Source: Macquaria australasica (taxonomy: Eukaryota; Chordata; Actinopteri; Centrarchiformes; Percichthyidae). Taken from it: a stretch of DNA of 64,000 bases. Below, in pieces: positions 1-9,443 of this stretch (its first letter is position 1; each line of letters opens with the position of its first letter). Position numbers and translations under genes: made by a program. The stretch is taken from assembly GCA_005408345.1 (NCBI GenBank), contig SEMN01000007.1, positions 2,144,001 through 2,208,000 on the forward strand, given 5' to 3'. A model generated the notes under the pieces. That model was not told the origin of the DNA. It saw nothing but the letters and a program-made list of their open reading frames with translations, and made no database searches.

Positions 1-324
1 GGCTGGTAAAAGTCAAGTTTCAGTGATAGACAGCGACATAGTTCCAATTCCCACAGAGTTACAGCTTCATATTAAAGGCCAATCGGCACATAGCAGGTAT
101 ATTCACGTCTTTAAACAGTGTTTTTGTGTGTTTTTCAACTAAGTCATGATTTAAAATGTAGACCTCAACCATGTTGTTTTTGTATACAATGAACTTATAT
201 TTTTAAGAGAATTAAAAAACAAACAAACAAACAAAAAAACATTAAAGACCCTGCATATGGTACACCCACACAGGTGATTTAATTATTTGGCTGACTGACC
301 TCTTTCCAGGACTGTGTGGGCGTG

Positions 325-1120
325 TACTGACTGTCCTTGATTGACATCTCCCTGACTCTCCTGTTAGCTCTGTTGCACCTGTTAGGGCGGGACAAACAAC
401 ACTTTTATCATCCTTTTCTTATATGTTATTGTCAGTAATAAACCTTCAAACTAAACTTTTCTTATATTTGAAGATCTGTTATTATTATACTAATATGAGG
501 AGGAAAAAAATAATCATTTTCTCAAGTAAGTCCATGGGCACAACTAGTTTGGTGCTATTTCAGCATTGCACACTGCCCTCTAATGGTAGTGTGCCAAATT
601 TCATTTATTGGGAAACTATTTCTAGGTGTAAGTGCAGCTGGGCAGAGTGTGCTTTACAGATGTCTATATGCAGGAAAGATACATTGACAGCTTATTTACT
701 CAGACCATTTATTGTCTGCACTTCCTGTTGTATTTTGAAATTCGTACCTGTCTTGTCTCTTCAGTTCCTGCCCTTATGTCTCTGATTGGCCATACCTGCT
801 CCCCTTTACTCACCGGCCCCTGATTCAGTTATCAGCCATCTCCTTATATTTACCGGTCCCCTTCTTTTGTTCTGTGCCGGTTCATTCTGAGTGTCATGTC
901 CTGGTTTCCTTGTGTCTTGCCTGCCATGTGTCTCACCCTGTGTTTTTCCTGTAAGCTTCTGTCACCTGAACCTGGATCTGTCTGTACCTGTTGCCTGTCT
1001 ACCTGCCTTCCCATACCTGCATGTAAGCTTTTCTTTTGTGTTAATAAACTTTTGAACTGCTGGAGCCTCCCTGTCTGTCTGCACTTGGGTCCTTTCCCGA
1101 CTACTCATCGTAACACAATC
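325..1120. repeat. Intergenic part of unit A with dispersed-repeat character
   Basis: I find no gene here. The stretch holds pieces of apparently dispersed origin that were duplicated with the unit (copy at about 2480-3320). The part with tgttagctctgttgcacctg resembles 40545-40605 elsewhere in the window. The part ending in an AATAAA and gcacttgggtcctttcc looks like the end of a retroelement or LTR remnant. Short reading frames here are identical in both units because the DNA is duplicated, not because of coding constraint. The identity of the element is uncertain. Confidence 0.4.
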
Positions 1121-1129
1121 GCTCAGCAA

Positions 1130-1205
1130 GTCCAGATAAAAAGGAAGCTGGCAGCCTGGCAGCACACATTTGAGGTCTGAAGACTCCAGTAGGACAACTT
1201 ACCAG
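1130..1205 (+). promoter_or_regulatory. Probable core promoter and non-coding first exon, Ly6 copy 1
   Basis: A TATA-like GATAAAAAGG lies at 1134-1143. About 25 bases later comes a stretch ending in a usable donor (ACCAG|gtgggc, donor at 1206). A polypyrimidine tract and acceptor (ttcatacag, ending 1309) sit 35 bases before the start codon. This suggests a short non-coding exon at about 1165-1205 spliced to 1310. The same arrangement occurs in copy 2. It is inferred from sequence signals only. Confidence 0.38.
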
Positions 1206-1343
1206 GTGGGCTATCTTTAAGATTTTTAATATGTGGCTTATGACAGCGCTCACAGCTAAATGTGGCCTTTGATTTCTCACACTTTTCCACCTTTGCTTTA
1301 TTCATACAGAGATTGGTGTACAGACACGAGACACTGTGAAAAC

Positions 1344-1985
1344 ATGAAGACTGTGATTCTTGCTCTTCTGGTGGCGTTGGTTGTCAGCCAGGGTGAGTTA
1401 ATGTACAGGAAACACAACAAACCTGCACGTCTATTTGACCAAAATTGAATGATATCCTCCTCAAAACCAGCCAGGTGGCACAAGACTCTTTATTTAAAAT
1501 ATTATGTTCCCAGTGTGTCTGTTCAGAGCAGATTTTAGAGCTAAAGGACAGTCATCTGTGGCAGCGCTACTTTCTATACAATGGCTGAACTCCTTTTTTT
1601 TTTTTTTCTTTTTCCAGGTGAAGCCTTGAAGTGTTACTGTGGAGGCCAGAAGCAATGTTCAGACCCTGTGGAGACCTGTTATGGTTCAAATAATGTCTGT
1701 GCCAGCGTGATCATTTATGCTGGATCCAGTAAGTACAGGCTGCTCCTTCAGTGTACCGTTCAGCTAAAAAACAAAAAGGACAAATACATTACCTGGACCA
1801 GTTCAGAGTCATTACTTTCACTGAAAACTGGTAGAAGTTGTTTGATGATCCATCCTGTCTTTTTCTTTGTTTTCACAGCTGTCAGCTACTTCAAGAGTTG
1901 CATGGAATCCCGTGACTGCTCGCTGCTGAATTATCCAGGTAGATCATCTTCCACTTGCTGCAAAACTGATCTCTGCAACAGATAA
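1344..1985 (+). CDS. Secreted Ly6/uPAR (three-finger) protein, copy 1
   Basis: Three coding exons, 1344-1392, 1618-1728 and 1879-1985, join in phase 1 at both junctions with GT/AG borders and give 88 residues. Residues 1-16 are a hydrophobic signal peptide (MKTVILALLVALVVSQ). The mature part has ten cysteines at 22, 24, 30, 37, 44, 61, 67, 80, 81 and 86. This is the Ly6/uPAR spacing, with the closing CC-x4-CN motif, and the signal/first-fingers/last-finger exon split is typical of the family. The chain stops two residues after the last cysteine, with no hydrophobic GPI-anchor tail, so it should be secreted and soluble. Ly6 proteins of this type usually bind receptors or other surface proteins; the partner here is unknown. 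The next copy lies 2.2 kb downstream. I cannot assign an orthologue. Confidence 0.85.
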
Positions 1986-2055
1986 ATGAACGTCATGCAA
2001 CACATCTTCCAGTAACTGAATAATCTACTCTCATTGTGTACTTTAACACTGTCAC

Positions 2056-2061
2056 AATAAA
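2056..2061 (+). terminator. Poly(A) signal of Ly6 copy 1
   Basis: An AATAAA hexamer lies 71 bases after the stop codon, followed by a GT/T-rich stretch (gttgtgttttt) at about 2087-2099. That is the expected arrangement for cleavage near 2080. Confidence 0.7.
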
Positions 2062-2479
2062 GATCAATCAGCTGCAACTTCACAATTGTTGTGTTTTTTA
2101 GAAAACTTTTATTCTGGAAAAAAAGAAACTGGAAATACTTTTGTTCTGGCTGGTAAAAGTCAGGTTTCAGTGATAGACAGCGACATAGTTCCAATTCCCA
2201 CAGAGTTACAGCTTCATATTAAAGGCCAATCGGCACATAGCAGGTATATTCACGTCTTTAAACAGTGTTTTTGTGTGTTTTTCAACTAAGTCATGATTTA
2301 AAATGTAGACCTCAACCATGTTGTTTTTGTATACAATGAACTTATATTTTTAAGAGAATTAAAAAACAAACAAACAAACAAACAAACAAAAAAACATTAA
2401 AGACCCTGCATATGGTACACCCACACAGGTGATTTAATTATTTGGCTGACTGACCTCTTTCCAGGACTGTGTGGGCGTG

Positions 2480-3320
2480 TACTGACTGTCCTTGATTGAC
2501 ATCTCCCTGACTCTCCTGTTAGCTCTGTTGCACCTGTTAGGGCGGGACAAACAACACTTTTATCATCCTTTTCTTATATGTTATTGTCAGTAATAAACCT
2601 TCAAACTAAACTTTTCTTATATTTGAAGATCTTTTCTAATTTTTGTGCAACCTGTTTTTATTATTATTATTATATTAAAATGAGGAGGGGGAAAAAAATC
2701 ATTTTCTCAAGCAAAGGCACAACTAGTTTGGTGCTATTTCAGCATTGCACACTGCCCTCTAATGGTAGTGTGCCAAATTTCACTTATTGGGAAACTATTT
2801 CTAGGTGTAAGTGCAGCTGGGCAGAGTGTGCTTTACAGATGTCTATATGCAGGAAAGATACATTGACAGCTTATTTACTCAGACCATTTATTGTCTGCAC
2901 TTCCTGTTGTATTTTGAAATTCGTACCTGTCTTGTCTCTTCAGTTCCTGCCCTCATGTCTCTGATTGGCCATACCTGCTCCCCTTTACTCACCGGCCCCT
3001 GATTCAGTTATCAGCCATCTCCTTATATTTACCGGTCCCCTTCTTTTGTTCTGTGTCGGTTCATTCTGAGTGTCATGTCCTGGTTTCCTTGTGTCTTGCC
3101 TGCCATGTGTCTCACCCTGTGTTTTTCCTGTAAGCTTCTGTCACCTGAACCTGGATCTGTCTGTACCTGTTGCCTATCTGTCTGTACCTGTTGCCTGTCT
3201 ACCTGCCTTCCCATACCTGCATGTAAGTTTTTCTTTTGTGTTAATAAACTTTTGAACTGCTGGAGCCTCCCTGTCTGTCTGCACTTGGGTCCTTTCCCGA
3301 CTACTCATCGTAACACAATC
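2480..3320. repeat. Intergenic part of unit B
   Basis: Nearly identical to 325-1120. It differs mainly by a TTATTA expansion at about 2655-2675 and a 20-bp internal duplication near 3165-3195 (ctgtctgtacctgttgcc is repeated). No gene is seen. Confidence 0.5.
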
Positions 3321-3329
3321 GCTCAGCAA

Positions 3330-3405
3330 GTCCAGATAAAAAGGAAGCTGGCAGCCTGGCAGCACACATTTGAGGTCTGAAGACTCCAGTAGGACAACTT
3401 ACCAG
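3330..3405 (+). promoter_or_regulatory. Probable core promoter and non-coding first exon, Ly6 copy 2
   Basis: Same layout as copy 1: GATAAAAAGG near 3334, donor ACCAG|gtgggc at 3406 and acceptor ttcatacag ending at 3509. The sequence is essentially unchanged from copy 1, so both genes probably share regulation. Confidence 0.38.
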
Positions 3406-3543
3406 GTGGGCTATCTTTAAGATTTTTAATATGTGGCTTATGACAGCGCTCACAGCTAAATGTGGCCTTTGATTTCTCACACTTTTCCACCTTTGCTTTA
3501 TTCATACAGAGATTGGTGTACAGACACGAGACACTGTGAAAAC

Positions 3544-4714
3544 ATGAAGACTGTGATTCTTGCTCTTCTGGTGGCGTTGGTTGTCAGCCAGGGTGAGTTA
3601 ATGTACAGGAAACACAACAAACCTGCACGTCTATTTGACCAAAATTGAATGATATCCTCCTCAAAACCAGCCAGGTGGCACAAGACTCTTTATTTAAAAT
3701 ATTATGTTCCCAGTGTGTCTGTTCAGAGCAGATTTTAGAGCTAAAGGACAGTCATCTGTGGCAGCGCTACTTTCTATACAATGGCTGAACTCCTTTTTTT
3801 TTTTTTCTTTTTCCAGGTGAAGCCTTGAAGTGTTACTGTGGAGGCCAGAAGCAATGTTTAGACCCTGCAGAGACCTGCCACGGTGTAAATAATGTCTGTG
3901 CCAGAGCCACCTTTTCTGCTGGATTTGGTAAGTACAGGCTGCTCCTTCAGTGTACTGCTCAGCCTCCTTATGTTTAAAGCGTCCTTGGGTCCCCTGAAAG
4001 GTGATATAAAAATTCAAGTTATTATTATTGTTATTATTATTATTAAAAAACAATAAGGAAAAAAATACATTACCTGGACCCTTGGGCTTCCACTTGGGAC
4101 AGAGGGGACATATTTTACATTAATCTGATGACAAACTCCTTCCAGCTGATGTGACACCAGCGTATGCCGGGATAGTAATCAAGTGAACACACTCTCGCAC
4201 CGTGAGACTAGAGTGGTGACGTTACTGGTAAAGTTTTGTGCCATAGATCTACCAGTCCCGTTCCTAAGTGTATCCTAATTGAGTACCACAGCATGTGATG
4301 TTCAGTAGGGTTCTGGGTTAAACATGCAGAAAGTAAGACAGCTTTTCCTGATGTATATTTACCACTTTTCTGGCAGAATGTTTAAACTAGTCATAATGTG
4401 TTGCTTTTAAGTAGCTGAGAGGATGAGAAAAGTATGTAGAAATGCAGAAAATTATATTCAAATCATTTTTTTTTTAAATTGTGTTTATTGTGTCCACCCC
4501 ACTTTTCAAACCAATGTTACGCCCTTGCCTGGACCAATTCAGAGTCATTACTTTCATTGAAAACATGAAGAAGTTGATAATCCATCCTGTCTTTTCCCAT
4601 GTTTTCACAGGTAACAGCTACTTCCAGGGTTGCATGGAAGCAAATGAGTGCATGATATCGAATCGCCGAGGTGTATCTGTCACTTGCTGCAGTACAAATC
4701 TGTGCAACAGATAA
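3544..4714 (+). CDS. Secreted Ly6/uPAR (three-finger) protein, copy 2
   Basis: Exons 3544-3592, 3817-3927 and 4611-4714 join in phase 1 with GT/AG borders and give 87 residues. Signal peptide and exon 1 are identical to copy 1. All ten cysteines are kept (22, 24, 30, 37, 44, 61, 67, 79, 80, 85), and the chain again ends right after CN with no GPI tail. Between the cysteines the protein is very different: I count about ten replacements in exon 2 and roughly half of the residues encoded by exon 3. Intron 1 shows no substitution by eye. Intron 2 is 683 bases against 150 in copy 1, owing to a SINE-like tail and a probable hAT insertion. Both splice sites are intact, so the gene looks functional. 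It is a paralogue that may have a different ligand. Confidence 0.83.
3964..4045 (+). mobile_element. SINE/LINE 3' tail in intron 2 of Ly6 copy 2
   Basis: Relative to copy 1, intron 2 gains a segment with gcgtccttgggtcccctgaa and gatataaaaattcaag followed by an ATT-rich microsatellite. This matches the familiar 3' end of fish SINEs (a gcgctatataaa-type end plus a trinucleotide tail). Only the tail is present, so it is a 5'-truncated insertion. Confidence 0.6.
4073..4535. mobile_element. hAT-like non-autonomous transposon in intron 2 of Ly6 copy 2
   Basis: A 447-base segment (4081-4527) absent from copy 1 is bracketed by the 8-bp direct repeat CCTGGACC (4073-4080 and 4528-4535). Copy 1 has a single cctggacc at that point (within 1791-1800). 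The ends are weakly inverted (CTTGGGC and, reversed, CAAGGGC). An 8-bp target duplication is the signature of hAT elements. No transposase frame is present. Confidence 0.7.
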
Positions 4715-4788
4715 ATGATCGTCATGCAACACATCTTCCAGTGACTGAATAATCTACTCTCACGTGTTGTGTACTTTAGCATTGTCAT

Positions 4789-4794
4789 AATAAA
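4789..4794 (+). terminator. Poly(A) signal of Ly6 copy 2
   Basis: AATAAA lies 75 bases after the stop codon, at the position homologous to the copy 1 signal, and is followed by a T-rich stretch at 4810-4825. Confidence 0.7.
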
Positions 4795-4830
4795 GTTCAG
4801 TCAGTTGCTATTTTTGTCCTTTTTCGCCTC

Positions 4831-5499
4831 TTATATATTACATGAGGCACATGTTTAAGTTAATAACTGGTCAATAATCTTAGGACTGCTGATCACACAC
4901 AGGTTGTGCCGAGTTTTCTGTTTCTCTATCACATTGCGCCACCTTGTGGTAGATGAGATGCTGAAATTAGTGTTCAAAGAGGAAGCTCATAATGTGTATC
5001 TCACTGTGTGTTGCTTTAGTTGATTTCACTGCGTCATGTTGTGATAATGATGATCCATAAATGTTAAATTACCAGTTCATAAACATTACCAATGCATCAT
5101 CATTGCATCTGTCAAATATACAAGCAGTAATACAAGCAGTAAATACATAAATAAATTGATAAAAATGATAATATAATTACAGTATTAAAACTATATCCAT
5201 ATAAAAAAAGCAAAAACAGAGATTTTATGTTGGATTAACCTTTAAATATCTGCATTTATGGGTATAATTCAGCAATTATCACACTTTTACTATACAAGTA
5301 TTCTAATATTTTGTTCTGCATGGAAAATTTGATGTTACTATATCAAACATCAGGAATTACATTTTCCTGAGTTTAAATGTCATTGTTACAAAATATTCTT
5401 TACGCCCTAAACTAATACTTCTCAAGAACTCATTGCACGACTGTATATTATAAGCATGTCATTTTAAAATAACTATACATGTCTTTTAATGGGTCAGGG
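4831..5499. other. AT-rich intergenic spacer
   Basis: Between the end of the Ly6 array and the CpG-rich start of rab5c I see only AT-rich single-copy-like sequence with stop codons in all frames. There is no recognisable gene or element. Confidence 0.6.
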
Positions 5500-5692
5500 G
5501 TCGGTGAGCAGCGTCCCACTATCCGGCCATTTGATTGGCTGTGACGTTGCGTCACATGACGGACGAATCCAGGAAGTGTTTTGGCAACACAAGGCGGAAG
5601 CGTATATTTTAGTGAAGCTGAAAGTGTTTCAGGAGAAAACGTTGTCGACGAGGGACAACACGGTTATAAGTCGCTATTCTTTGTCGTTGCCG
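5500..5692 (+). promoter_or_regulatory. rab5c: rab5c promoter and non-coding exon 1
   Basis: This is a locally CpG-rich stretch in AT-rich surroundings. It holds an inverted CCAAT box (ATTGG, 5534-5538), a CRE/AP-1-like TGACGTTGCGTCA (5542-5554) overlapping an E/M-box GTCACATGAC (5551-5560), and ETS-type AGGAAG and CGGAAG cores (5570-5600). There is no TATA box. A donor (GCCG|gtaaga) follows at 5693, and an acceptor (tttttcaag) ends at 6523 upstream of the start codon. The transcript therefore probably has a non-coding first exon ending at 5692 and a second exon starting at 6524. The exact start site is not visible. Confidence 0.65.
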
Positions 5693-6079
5693 GTAAGAAG
5701 GCCAACGTGTTAGCTGTTTCCTTTTAGTGTTTGTGTTGCTGTTAGCCGGGGTTAGCGTCGCTCACTCGCCTCGTCGTTGTTGCAGCTTTAGCCTCGCAGC
5801 TAACTTGCAGCTGCCTCTGTTTTTGTCTGGTCACAGAAGTTAAGGTCAGGTTTGTGATGTGGTTAGCCTGTTGTCCTTGTGTCTGAGATATAGCCCGGGT
5901 TTCTCTCGACTTTGTTCACGAGAGTGCGCTGTTGGCCGTTTACAGCTGGCGAGGCGGAATATTAAGAAAGCGTCGTTATTACTAAAAGTTGGGCGTTTAG
6001 GTGACAGGTGGCTCGTTTTTTAAACTCTGTGTAATGAAATGAAACCCTCACTGTGACAAATGCCCATTTTCATTGATCC

Positions 6080-6410
6080 AAGGTGACATCTTGAGAGTTT
6101 CAGTTTCATGTATGAAACAGGAAAGCAGCAAACCCTCACTTTTTAAGAAGCTGGAACTGGGTAATTCATGAATTAATGTCATTTGTTTTTACTAAAATGA
6201 TTCATCAGAACAGTTGACAATTAATTTTCTGTCAATCGACTAATGCTTTCACCTCTAAGCATAAATAGTTATTATAATAAAATTACAAATGAGCTTTGTC
6301 AGCAAACTGAACATTTTTTTGGTTTAGAATAACAACAATTAGTTGATTATTTGAAAAAGTATCCAGCAGATTAATAGATAATGAAAATAACTGTTAGTTG
6401 CGGCCCTAAC
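6080..6410. repeat. Palindromic dispersed repeat in rab5c intron 1
   Basis: Contains segments typical of an abundant fish terminal-inverted-repeat element: gacaattaattttctgtcaa, taatagataatgaaaataac and an end reading gttagttgcggccctaa. Related copies lie at 20817, 22223, 25480, 29350, 37755, 51524 and 59122. It is degenerate and no coding capacity is left. Confidence 0.6.
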
Positions 6411-6712
6411 GGGTCAAATACAGCAGATCTGCAACATGAAAAACGCTATTACTCCATAATTTGGTTTTGTGTAGGTGTTCTCAGAAGTAGATCCACTGAT
6501 TTTCCCTGCTTTTATTTTTCAAGGTAAACCGGGTCTCTCGGGTCACTCCACCACTGCCCCCCTGATCCGGTTCTTCCCACTGGGAGTTTGATTTCTGACC
6601 TCGCTCACCGTCAGTGCCTGTGTGTCCAGACTCGGTTCCCGTCTTTACACCTCGTTAACAGTTTCAGTCCTTCTCAGGCCGTCTCATCCATAACAGTCTC
6701 TTGTCTCTGTCA

Positions 6713-9443
6713 ATGGCTGGGCGCGGTGGAGGATCAACCAGGCCTAATGGTGCCGCAGTAGCAAACAAAATCTGCCAGTTTAAACTGGTGCTGCTTGGGG
6801 AGTCGGCGGTGGGCAAGTCCAGCTTAGTGCTGCGCTTTGTCAAAGGCCAGTTTCATGAATTCCAGGAGAGCACCATTGGAGGTAAGAGACGAAAACGTGT
6901 TTCTAGTAATTGATTTGAAGTGATAAAAAGCCTTTAAACACTTTAAACACTTACTGCATAATTGAATAGGATCTTCCAGGAGGATGGACCCTAATACATT
7001 GTCATTCCACTGATCTTCATTGTCCTGCTCTCCTCAGCTGCCTTCCTCACACAGACTGTCTGTCTGGACGACACCACTGTGAAGTTTGAGATCTGGGACA
7101 CGGCAGGTCAAGAGCGCTACCACAGCCTGGCTCCAATGTACTACAGAGGCGCTCAGGCAGCCATTGTGGTCTACGACATTACCAACACAGTAGGTTTCAC
7201 CTACAGGGCAACGAGGGGGCAGAGTGTTATCAGTCAGTAGCAAGATGATGATCTCTTGCTTAAGCAGTTTTATTTTTACTTTAATGGTTCTTCTGTCTTT
7301 TTCTTTGTCAAATTCATTGTTGACTCTATTGCTACCAAAAGTGACAAAATTCAGAAGATTTAAACAAAACTGTTAATAATCAGAGGCAATTTGTGAATTT
7401 TAAAATGTCTCATGGAGGTGTATTGGGTTTGTTTTGGAGGCAGTGTTACAGCGTAGATCGAGACACTCTCCAATTCTATGTTTCTATTCTAAGTTCTATG
7501 TTTAAATTTTAATTACATCTAGTCTAAAATTAGACGTGGGTGTTTTGAGGTCTCGTCTTCAGTTTCAGATGTCGGCCAGCCTCTTGTAAATTTATACAGA
7601 AGTGTGTCTGCAGTAAAGTGAAAATGTTCCACCAAGGTTATATATAAATGTCATGCGAATAAACTGGGTGAGAGCAATATTGATAAGGTTTGTTGCTCGA
7701 TTAGGATACTTTTGCACGAGCGAAAAACTGGGTGAAGGAGCTGCAGAGACAAGCCAGTCCCAACATAGTGATCGCTCTGGCTGGAAACAAGGCGGACATC
7801 GCAAACAAGAGAGCTGTAGACCTTCAGGTACGAAGACGCCGAAATATAAATCAACTTTGCTCAATGTTCAGCAAATGATTTCAGATATTCAAAGCCTTAT
7901 CCTGAATTTATTATCTTTATAAAATTGTATTAAACTTGTCAGGGCAGTAAATATTATCCTCAGTGTCTAAATTGTGTTCTTAGGAGGCACAAGCGTACGC
8001 TGATGACAACAGTCTACTCTTCATGGAGACTTCAGCCAAGACTGCCATGAATGTCAATGAAATTTTCATGGCTATTGGTAAGTGCACCATTCTGCTGAGT
8101 CAAATCTTCCTTCCCTCTGCTCCCATAGATGGATATTTCAGGCAGCACGTTAGTTCACCACCCCCTTATTTTTGCAGCAAAGTTGAATTACACTAAAATT
8201 TAAAACAGCAATATTATTTAACTTTAATGTTTTAACATGTTTAAGGGATGTCAACGATATCACAACTTTGTTTAACAGGCTAAATCTGACACATGTCCAC
8301 ATTGCTTCATCCAAAATCAAAAGAAATAGCATGGTGATGAAACGACATTAATGTGAATGAATAAATTGAGTATTTGTAGGCACTAAAAAGCCAAAACACA
8401 GCTGCTAGCCTGCTGCTAACACTGACCTGAGTAGCCACAACAACCTCTTACTTCTGTTCATACAGGTACAATAACTTGACCTTAATTAGAGAGCACAAAT
8501 AAGTATTTTAAATAATTCCCTTTTTCTTTGCATTTGTGCCTTTTTATTTGATAGTTAACAGTGTACATATAGGCAGGAAACGGGCAGAGAGAGGACGGTT
8601 ATAACATGAAACAAGGGTCCCCAACCAAAATCAAACGGGGGACGTTATGGTTATACAGTATATGTCTTAACCATTAAGCTATCGGGTGTGGAGGACCGGA
8701 ACTGCCATAATCGAAAATAAATGACTCAATAAATAAATGAATATGCCATTAAATGCACCAAAAATAATATTAAAAATAAATGTAGGCATTCATTAATAGA
8801 TAAAATGTTAAATAAATTGATATTTCTGTATTTCTTTCTGTATTATTTTCCCTTTGTATATAAATTCCCCTATTTATTTACTTTGCCACTTAATTTTCCA
8901 TTTTATTTATTAATTTATAAATCTATTTATGTATTATTTTCCCTTTGCAATTCCTCCCCCATTTATTCCCCCAAACTTATTTATTTCTGTATTTATTTCT
9001 GTATTGTTTTCCCTTTGCATTTTTCTTTTTACATTTCTTTGTCGTTTTATATTTCTGTATGCACTTCTGCTTTACTTTTGACTCCAGATCAGCACTTGCA
9101 CACGTGAACATGGGACATGACATGTCACACACACACACACACACACAGGACATCCCAACTAGTTCATTAATTAGTTCACACAAATGATTTTTTTTCCCCC
9201 TCCAGTGACAGAATTTTCATTGAATAGACAAGTGTAACCTTTGTTTTGTATGTTGCAACTCTGAACTTTGCTCTAAATTTGCTGTATTTAAACATCTGTG
9301 ATCCTCTCCCTGTAGCGAAGAAGCTACCGAAGAATGATCCTCAGGGTGGAGCTGGACAAGGGGGGCGGACCAGGACAGGAGTGGATCTACAAGAAGCTGC
9401 TCCTCAGGGCCGCAGCAGCCGGTGCTGCGGCGGGGGAAATTAG
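6713..9443 (+). CDS. rab5c: Rab5C small GTPase of early endosomes
   Basis: Five coding exons, 6713-6881, 7038-7189, 7705-7827, 7984-8077 and 9316-9443, with clean GT/AG borders, join to 666 bases and 221 residues. The normal length is about 216. The ATG at 6713 begins the MAGRGG-type N terminus seen in Rab5C rather than Rab5A or Rab5B. Visible GTPase motifs are P-loop GESAVGKSS (29-37), switch I Thr54 in ESTIGAAF, WDTAGQE (76-82), GNKAD (134-138) and ETSAK (163-167). The Rab5 family governs homotypic early-endosome fusion and uptake from the plasma membrane through effectors such as EEA1 and rabaptin. The chain ends in CCGGGN (216-221), a di-cysteine site for geranylgeranylation, after a Gly/Arg-rich tail. 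All key residues are intact and the gene looks functional. The paralogue choice rests on the N terminus, the tail and the neighbouring znf385-type gene. Confidence 0.95.
8535..8692 (-). mobile_element. tRNA-derived SINE fragment in rab5c intron 4
   Basis: Read on the - strand it starts with an A-box-like tagcttaatggttaag. A degenerate B-box region (cgtcccccgtttgatttt) follows, then ggttggggacccttgtttca and cctctctctgcccgtttcct. The same arrangement is at 55548-55682 (- strand), and a shorter piece is at 60205 (+ strand). It belongs to a fish tRNA-related SINE family; the divergence indicates an old copy. Confidence 0.6.
8805..9080. repeat. T-rich degenerate tandem repeat in rab5c intron 4
   Basis: A motif close to tatttctgtattattttccctt recurs three times (about 8820, 8930 and 8985) within T-rich DNA. 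Upstream, 8700-8800 is A-rich with aataaataaatg motifs. The long reading frames here are low-complexity artefacts. Confidence 0.55.
9126..9148. repeat. (CA)n microsatellite
   Basis: Eleven or so uninterrupted CA dinucleotides in rab5c intron 4. Confidence 0.9.

Larger units (their letters stand above)
1..2147. repeat. Tandem unit A of the Ly6 array (left copy)
   Basis: The sequence from base 1 onward is repeated almost base for base from 2148 onward (the stretch beginning ggctggtaaaagtca occurs at both places). The offset grows from about 2147 to 2200 through small indels: a CAAA run near 225/2370, a TTATTA expansion near 2655, and an extra 20-bp piece near 3175. The unit runs from the 3' flank of one Ly6 gene through the next gene. 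Because base 1 corresponds to a point about 90 bases after the poly(A) signal of the first gene, the window begins inside the array and another gene copy should lie just upstream. Confidence 0.9.
2148..4830. repeat. Tandem unit B of the Ly6 array (right copy)
   Basis: This is the second copy of the unit. Similarity to unit A is near perfect through the 5' flank, exon 1, intron 1 and the start of exon 2 (to about 3860). It then drops in exons 2 and 3 and the 3' flank. The unit is longer than A because its second intron received two insertions, at 3964-4045 and 4081-4527. After the poly(A) signal at 4789 the similarity to unit A ends, so this is the right-hand end of the array. Confidence 0.88.

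Noticed and set aside
1581..1985. Single long frame covering Ly6 exons 2 and 3 and the intron between them
   Set aside because: The 150-base intron happens to be open in this copy. The donor and acceptor are clear, the spliced form has the correct cysteine spacing, and copy 2 has a much longer intron at the same place.
5489..5713. 74-codon open frame over the rab5c promoter
   Set aside because: It overlaps the CpG-rich promoter and non-coding exon and shows no protein features.
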